Shown here: positions 6,216 to 11,209 of the stretch, piece by piece
How positions within the stretch are numbered: position 1 is the stretch's first letter
How the letters are laid out: the number at the start of each line of letters is the position of its first letter
Source: Porphyromonas sp.
GTDB taxonomy: Bacteria; Bacteroidota; Bacteroidia; Bacteroidales; Porphyromonadaceae
Assembly (NCBI GenBank): GCA_029983505.1
Contig: JASBZK010000050.1
Location: 1-11,209, forward strand
Direction of reading: 5' to 3'
Length of the DNA: 11,209 nucleotides
Translations under genes and position numbers: made by a program
The notes under the pieces: model-generated
The model's database searches: none
What the model saw: the letters and a program-made list of their open reading frames with translations, nothing else
Told to the model about the DNA's origin: nothing

Positions 6216-6245
6216 AAAATACCAAACCAAGTTGTAGAGAAAATT

Positions 6246-9224
6246 ATGCGAAAAAATCTACTGCTGTTCTTCCTCTTCTGCTTTGCCACACTCGGCACGG
6301 CGCTGGGTCAGAACATCACCGTCAAAGGTACGGTGCTCGACGAAAACAGTGACCCCGTAATGGGTGCCACTGTCCGCCTCAAAAGCGATGCCACCAAGGG
6401 TGCCATCACGGATATGGACGGTCGCTTCACGCTCCAAGCCAAATCCGGCGAAACCATCCTCATCACCTACGTCGGCTACAAAGACCAAGAAGTCAAAGCC
6501 GCTCCCACCCTCACCGTCCGCCTCGTCCCGGACAATAAGCTCCTCGACGAAGTAGTGATTGTCGGCTACGGCACCGCAAAAAGCATCGCCAGCACCACCG
6601 CTTCCATAGTCAAAGTAGATGCAAAAGATATAGAAAGCAAGCCTTCTCCAAATGTGTTTGACGGACTTCAGGGTAAAGTCACGGGACTTCAGATTTACTC
6701 CGGCTCAGGAGAACCCGGTCAGCTGATGGACATAAAGCTTCACGGCAACGGTTCGCTTGGTCTGGGTTCTGCACCTTTGTATGTCCTTGACGGCATCCCC
6801 ATCGCGTCGGGAACCCTCCAAGGGCTAAACCCCAACGACATCGAGAGCGTCCAGGTTCTCAAAGACGCTTCTGCCACCTCTATCTATGGATCCAGAGCCT
6901 CCAACGGGGTCATTTATCTGACCACCAAAAAAGGTAAGACAGCCGAGAAGGCCCGCATCGTCCTAAGCGCCCAATATGGTGCAAGCTCCTTGGCCAACAG
7001 GAATTTTTATGACGGATTCCTACACTCCCGCGAACTGATGGATTATATGATCGAAATCGGCTATTACGATAAGGAAGAGGGCGAACAGATCTTGAAAGAC
7101 AATCCCCACGACACCAATTGGACGGATTATTTCTACAGAAACAACGCTCCCACCTACAACGCCAATCTCTCCATCTCCGGAGGTAAGGGCTCCACACACT
7201 ACTATCTCTCCGGTCAACACTTCTACCAAGAAGGGTTGATGAGCTCATCCAAATACACCAAAAGCAATTTCCGGGTAAATCTCAACACCAAGGTCAATGA
7301 CTGGCTCACCGTCTCGACCAACAACGCCCTGTATTACGACAACTCCCTGTCCAATCACTCCGGCAACAGCAATTACGGGAACGGCGGTATCTTTTACCTC
7401 AACTTCCCGTGGTTCACGCCCTACAAAGAGGACGGCACGCCCTATTGGGACGAACGCATACCGGGCGTGGGATTCCGGAACCCCCGCTATGTAGAGCAAA
7501 ACTTCCCCACACAGTCCAACACTTTTGAGTACGTGGGATCTGTCCAAGCGCTTGTCAAACCGATAGAGGGGCTGACTCTTTCGAGCAGAGTCGGTCTCGA
7601 CTTCAGCAACTATTTCTACCATTACATCCGTGATCCGAGGTATAAGGGGAACCTCAATAACGGATTCCGTGAGAACGACTTCTCAAAAGGGGTGGAGTGG
7701 ACTTTCAGCAATACTGCCGAGTATCAATTCAAATTGCTCGACATTCACGACATCACCCTCTTGGCGGGTCACGAATACAACCAATATGACGGGAACGGTT
7801 TCTGGGCCTCCGGCTCCGGCATCACGGATTACCGTCTGATGCACCTCGACAACGTAACAGACCCAAAGAAGAAAGAGATGGGGAGTTCACTTGACCAATA
7901 TGCTTACCTCTCGTTCTTCGGTCGCCTGTCTTACGGTCTTCTCGATCGTTACTATCTCGACCTGACCGTCCGGAATGATGCTTCGAGCAAGTTTCCAAAA
8001 GCCCACCGGAACGCCACATTCTGGAGCGTCGGTCTCAAATGGAATATGGCGGACGAGAAGTGGATGAAAGACGTAACTTGGATCAATAAATTTGATCTAA
8101 AAGCATCCACGGGTACGGCAGGCAACTCTTCTCTCGGTAACTACGCATTCTGGGCACTTGCCTCATCCTCCACCGATTACCTCGGCGAAGCCACTATGGT
8201 CATCTCCAGCCCCGGCAATCCGGATCTAACCTGGGAGACGCAGATGAAGACCACTGTAGGATTTGACGCAAGACTCTTCAATCGTCTCGATCTCAATGTC
8301 GAATACTACCACAGACTCACCACAAATATGGTGATGGATGTGCCCTATCCCTATACGTCCGGTGTCTCCGGTAACAGTCAAAACGTCGGCTCTTACCTCA
8401 ACCAAGGTATAGACATCCACTTCGACCTCGACATCTGGAAAAACAATCGCAGAGGCGGTCTCCTCAATGTTTACGGGAACTTCAACTACAATGCCGACAA
8501 GATCCTGTCGCTCTTCCAAGGCAAAAAGACTTGGCCTATGCCGAATTATTTCCTGATGTACCGGGTCGGTGATTCGATGAACTATATGATGCCCGTCTTC
8601 AGAGGGGTGGATCCGCAAACCGGCGATCCTACCTGGTATGCCCCCGGTGAGGATTCCGGCATCCTCACCAAGGACGAAGATAACATCGTCGTGGGGAATG
8701 AATTCAATCGGGATGCACTGATGCAAAATACAGGAGTCAGAAGGAATGCTCCTGTCAGCGGCGGGTTCGGTCTGTACGCGTCCTACTACGGATTTTACCT
8801 GCAGGCGGACTTCTCCTACTATCTTGGCAAGTATATGATCAACAACGACCGTTTTTTCTTTGAAAACGGGAAGGCGTTGGAAGGCAATGTCCACAAGGAC
8901 GCACTCGACTTCTGGAGACACCCCGGAGACCAAGTACACCTTCCCGACCCAACCAGGTACCGTACAGTCAGCCAGTTTGACACTAGGATGCTCGAAGACG
9001 CTTCTTTCCTTCGACTCAAGAGCTTTACCGTGGGATACGATGTTCCGAAAAAATATCTCTCGAAGCAAGACTTTTTCTCCTCTGCCAAGCTCTATTTCAT
9101 CGGGCGAAATCTGCTGACATTTACCAAATTCACCGGACCGGATCCTGAGGCGGATATCAACCTCTCATACGGTCGTAACCCTGCTACCAAACAGTTGTCC
9201 GTAGGACTTGAACTCGGTTTCTAA
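6246..9224 (+). CDS. SusC/RagA-type TonB-dependent outer-membrane transporter
   Basis: Imports large nutrients (oligosaccharides or peptides) through a 22-strand outer-membrane barrel, energised by TonB. The ATG at 6246 opens a clear signal peptide (MRKNLLLFFLFCFATLGTAL, then GQ). A GTG at 6159 in frame would place 29 extra residues before it and lies inside the leader, so I reject it. The 992-residue product has an N-terminal carboxypeptidase-regulatory-like domain (about 23-95, with GATVRLK, DGRF and ITYVGYK) and a TonB-box region DEVVIVGYG (101-109). The plug (about 110-230) has LQGKVTGLQI, PLYVLDGIPI, ESVQVLKDASATSIYGSRAS and NGVIYLTTKKG, followed by the barrel to the terminal LSVGLELGF. 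These are hallmarks of the SusC family, and the length is typical. The following SusD gene confirms the pair. No mutation breaks the frame. Substrate is unknown: SusC proteins serve glycans, whereas RagA takes up peptides. Confidence 0.96.
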   Translation: MRKNLLLFFLFCFATLGTALGQNITVKGTVLDENSDPVMGATVRLKSDATKGAITDMDGRFTLQAKSGETILITYVGYKDQEVKAAPTLTVRLVPDNKLLDEVVIVGYGTAKSIASTTASIVKVDAKDIESKPSPNVFDGLQGKVTGLQIYSGSGEPGQLMDIKLHGNGSLGLGSAPLYVLDGIPIASGTLQGLNPNDIESVQVLKDASATSIYGSRASNGVIYLTTKKGKTAEKARIVLSAQYGASSLANRNFYDGFLHSRELMDYMIEIGYYDKEEGEQILKDNPHDTNWTDYFYRNNAPTYNANLSISGGKGSTHYYLSGQHFYQEGLMSSSKYTKSNFRVNLNTKVNDWLTVSTNNALYYDNSLSNHSGNSNYGNGGIFYLNFPWFTPYKEDGTPYWDERIPGVGFRNPRYVEQNFPTQSNTFEYVGSVQALVKPIEGLTLSSRVGLDFSNYFYHYIRDPRYKGNLNNGFRENDFSKGVEWTFSNTAEYQFKLLDIHDITLLAGHEYNQYDGNGFWASGSGITDYRLMHLDNVTDPKKKEMGSSLDQYAYLSFFGRLSYGLLDRYYLDLTVRNDASSKFPKAHRNATFWSVGLKWNMADEKWMKDVTWINKFDLKASTGTAGNSSLGNYAFWALASSSTDYLGEATMVISSPGNPDLTWETQMKTTVGFDARLFNRLDLNVEYYHRLTTNMVMDVPYPYTSGVSGNSQNVGSYLNQGIDIHFDLDIWKNNRRGGLLNVYGNFNYNADKILSLFQGKKTWPMPNYFLMYRVGDSMNYMMPVFRGVDPQTGDPTWYAPGEDSGILTKDEDNIVVGNEFNRDALMQNTGVRRNAPVSGGFGLYASYYGFYLQADFSYYLGKYMINNDRFFFENGKALEGNVHKDALDFWRHPGDQVHLPDPTRYRTVSQFDTRMLEDASFLRLKSFTVGYDVPKKYLSKQDFFSSAKLYFIGRNLLTFTKFTGPDPEADINLSYGRNPATKQLSVGLELGF

Positions 9225-9303
9225 ACCGGCTCTACCGGACAACAATCCTGTACAATTTATTACATATGTGCATAAGTCCTGAAAAAGCAAAACATCTCCA
9301 GAT

Positions 9304-10887
9304 ATGAAACAACAGATATTCCGAGTATTCGGCACATTGGTTTTAGCCGGCTTAATGGGTTCTTTCCTTGCTTCGTGCGACCTGACCCGGATGCCCAGTA
9401 AATCCATCCCGATTGATGAATCCCTAAAGACCTACGAAGATGCGGCAAAATGGAACCGTGGAGTCTATACACAATTCCGAAACCGCCAAGGTGGCGTGTT
9501 TGTCACCATTCAAGAGCAGATGTCCGATTGTCTGAACGCCTCGTCCGGATTCGGAAACCGAGGCGGTGCCCATCACGGATGGGTTGAGATGAATGCATCC
9601 GACAACGATGTGGCAACCGTCTACGCATATTACTATTCGGCACTAAAAAACCTCAACAGTCTTATTAACGGCGGATACCAAGGAGTAATCGACAATATCG
9701 AAGCCGAAAAAGCCGGTACGACGAATGAAAAGACCCTCAAGACATACGAAGCACAAATAGGAGAGATCAAGAGCTTCATTGGTTCCGCTTATTTTGCGAG
9801 GGCATATTATTACTTCAACCTCCTTTGGAGATTCGGAACGCCCTACAATAAAGCCACTGCCTCGACTGATCTCGGCATCCCCGTAGTCACGGTCTACAAC
9901 GTTTCCGACCAAGTCAAAAGAGGCACGGTACAACAGGGCTATGACCTGATGTTTGCGGACCTGAAAGAGGCAGAGAAATATCTGACCGATGTACCCAACG
10001 AATCCGGAAGCATCCGCTTCAATACAGATGCCATCACCGCACTCCGCGCCCGTGCTTACCTCGAAATGAAGGACTATGAGAACGCCTACTCCGAAGCGAT
10101 GAAACTCATCTCCTCCGGTCGTTATCCGCTGATTGATCCGACAGAAGATGCGATTATGGACTTGTGGCGTCATGACACTTCTACCGAATTCATCCTTATG
10201 GTACCGTTGAGGGCAGGTACGGAAACAGTCAGCTCTATGGGTAGCTATTATGCGGCCAGAAAAGATCAAACTTACCACACTCCAGACTGGATTCCGACAC
10301 AGGGTCTTCTTGATAAATTTGCCCCCGAAGACATTCGACGCAAAGCCTACTTCGAAGAGGTGGAACTCTACTACAATAATGTCCACTTTGACGGAATGAC
10401 TATTGTATCCAAGTTTAGGGGTAATCCCGAATTTGCCACAGACGAAAACGAATACTACGGTCCTATCCCAAACGGGCAACAGATGCCCAAAATCTTCCGC
10501 ATTGCCGAAGATTATCTCATAGCCGCCGAAGCGGCTTACTTCTCCAATAAGGACGCGCTTACGCCTTTGAACGAGTTGCGTCGGCACCGTGGATTGGCAC
10601 CACTCTCCGGCATTTCCGGAAAAGCTCTTCTCGATGAAATCAAAGACGAAAGACTCCGCGAATTGGCATTCGAAGGGTTCAGACTGTTTGATCTGAGAAG
10701 ATGGGGTGATCCTATGAACCGAATGACTTCCCAGAAAACTGCAGACGGGTCTACCCTGTTTCTGAGCAATTCCGATTTCCGTACTCTGAAGATCGAAGCG
10801 GGGAACCCCAAGTTTGTCTTTCCGATACCTCAGTGGGAGATCAATGTCTACGGTGAAGAAAATATGCCCCAGAATCCCGGATGGTAA
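9304..10887 (+). CDS. SusD/RagB-type surface substrate-binding lipoprotein
   Basis: The lid and ligand-binding partner of the SusC transporter, anchored to the outer membrane and facing outward. The 527-residue product starts with a lipoprotein signal ending in the lipobox LASC, with the lipidated Cys25. Family features are the N-terminal helical segment ALKNLNSLINGG, the conserved EIKSFIGSAYFARAYYYFNL (about 154-173) with LLWRFG, the tetratricopeptide-like helices in the middle, and near the C terminus DERLRELAFEGFRLFDLRRW. The end, FVFPIPQWEINV...NPGW, is also typical. It begins 79 bp after susC, in the same direction, with no promoter recognisable between, so they form an operon. The start context is A-rich with no Shine-Dalgarno sequence, as usual in Bacteroidetes. 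It binds a glycan or peptide, but ligand residues cannot be assigned. Confidence 0.95.
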   Translation: MKQQIFRVFGTLVLAGLMGSFLASCDLTRMPSKSIPIDESLKTYEDAAKWNRGVYTQFRNRQGGVFVTIQEQMSDCLNASSGFGNRGGAHHGWVEMNASDNDVATVYAYYYSALKNLNSLINGGYQGVIDNIEAEKAGTTNEKTLKTYEAQIGEIKSFIGSAYFARAYYYFNLLWRFGTPYNKATASTDLGIPVVTVYNVSDQVKRGTVQQGYDLMFADLKEAEKYLTDVPNESGSIRFNTDAITALRARAYLEMKDYENAYSEAMKLISSGRYPLIDPTEDAIMDLWRHDTSTEFILMVPLRAGTETVSSMGSYYAARKDQTYHTPDWIPTQGLLDKFAPEDIRRKAYFEEVELYYNNVHFDGMTIVSKFRGNPEFATDENEYYGPIPNGQQMPKIFRIAEDYLIAAEAAYFSNKDALTPLNELRRHRGLAPLSGISGKALLDEIKDERLRELAFEGFRLFDLRRWGDPMNRMTSQKTADGSTLFLSNSDFRTLKIEAGNPKFVFPIPQWEINVYGEENMPQNPGW

Positions 10888-10945
10888 TCCGGAGGGCGTA
10901 TGTACGGGGAGGTGTGAGGCACACACTTTGGATATGGACAAAAGA

Positions 10946-11100
10946 TTAACGTTCATACGTTAGAATCACAATTCCATTCTGTTCGAAGACGTACCAAAAG
11001 TCTGAACCGTTGCGTTGCATTCGGAACCAGGGCTTGGCTGTATACGTAAAGTACACTTTCTTTCCCCTCCGCTCAAAGCGCTTTGCATTTCAAACTTCAT
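10946..11100 (-). pseudogene. Possible small frameshifted gene or remnant
   Basis: On the minus strand an ATG at 11100 lies 7 nt after GGAGG, a strong ribosome site for this window, and opens a 44-codon frame (MKFEMQSALSGGERK..., stop at 10966). A second, overlapping frame runs open for 47 codons (11089 to the stop at 10946) without an ATG. Its product looks more protein-like: KKVYFTYTAKPWFRMQRNG followed by SDFWYVFEQNGIVILTYER, rich in aromatic residues in beta-strand-like spacing. One shift near 11052-11062 would join the start of the first to the end of the second. I do not recognise the product. It may be a decayed small gene, part of a repeated element, or chance. Confidence 0.3.
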
Positions 11101-11126
11101 ACGCACACCTCCAAGGTTGTATCCCC

Positions 11127-11154
11127 AAGAGTCGCCCCAATGGGGGCGACTCTT
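11127..11154 (+). terminator. Probable terminator hairpin downstream of susD
   Basis: AAGAGTCGCCCC (11127-11138) and GGGGCGACTCTT (11143-11154) form perfect 12-bp arms around the loop AATG, followed only by TAA and G-rich sequence. The stem is very stable but the T-tract is short, which is common among Bacteroidetes terminators. It lies 240 bp after the susD stop and could end the susCD transcript. On the minus strand it sits just upstream of the small reading frame at 11100. From 11155 to the window end I see nothing. Confidence 0.6.
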
Positions 11155-11209
11155 TAAGGGGGGATAAACGAAAGGGACAGAAAAGAGATGCAGGCATTAT
11201 TGGGATAAG

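Overview
The window looks like a chromosomal segment from a Bacteroidales bacterium, most likely Porphyromonas or a close relative. The evidence is a SusC/SusD outer-membrane pair, promoters of the Bacteroidetes type (TTTG, about 20 nt, TAnnTTTG), A-rich start-codon contexts with little Shine-Dalgarno sequence, and a short element whose GAGACCTTTG ends recall insertion-sequence ends of Porphyromonas. The genus call rests on memory of such sequences, not on a search.

Layout: positions 1-390 hold no convincing gene. They carry a leftward promoter (294-325), an array of seven and a half 21-bp repeats in its presumed leader, and part of a second leftward promoter cut by the window edge. A decamer array (391-490) runs up to and over the stop codon of a large, secreted, leftward GH2 beta-galactosidase (480-4508) with C-terminal CHB_HEX-like and F5/8 type C (CBM32-like) domains. 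Upstream of it, 69 bp away and probably co-transcribed, is a small DUF454/YbaN-type membrane protein (4578-4985) with its own leftward promoter near 5037.

Positions 5045-6079 are a gene-free island dense in short perfect palindromes. Many are paired around a (T)TTGGTAG-like linker, which resembles REP (repetitive extragenic palindrome) doublets. The island also holds a 164-bp MITE-like element with 10-bp terminal inverted repeats and a heptamer array, and an inverted 18-bp pair (17/18 identical) brackets it.

To the right is a rightward operon: a SusC/RagA-type TonB-dependent outer-membrane transporter (6246-9224) and its SusD/RagB-type surface lipoprotein (9304-10887). Its promoter has an uninterrupted (AT)9 tract inside the spacer and partly within the -7 box, which could make expression phase variable by slippage. 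The leader holds a strong two-tier stem-loop. A 12-bp-arm hairpin at 11127-11154 may end the operon. Between it and susD, on the minus strand, is a short, possibly frameshifted reading frame.

Working together: SusC and SusD would capture and import an oligomeric nutrient (glycan or glycopeptide), and the exported beta-galactosidase could trim galactosides outside the cytoplasm. The two units are divergent and no regulator (ECF sigma/anti-sigma, hybrid two-component system or SusR type) lies in the window, so a shared polysaccharide utilization locus is an inference.
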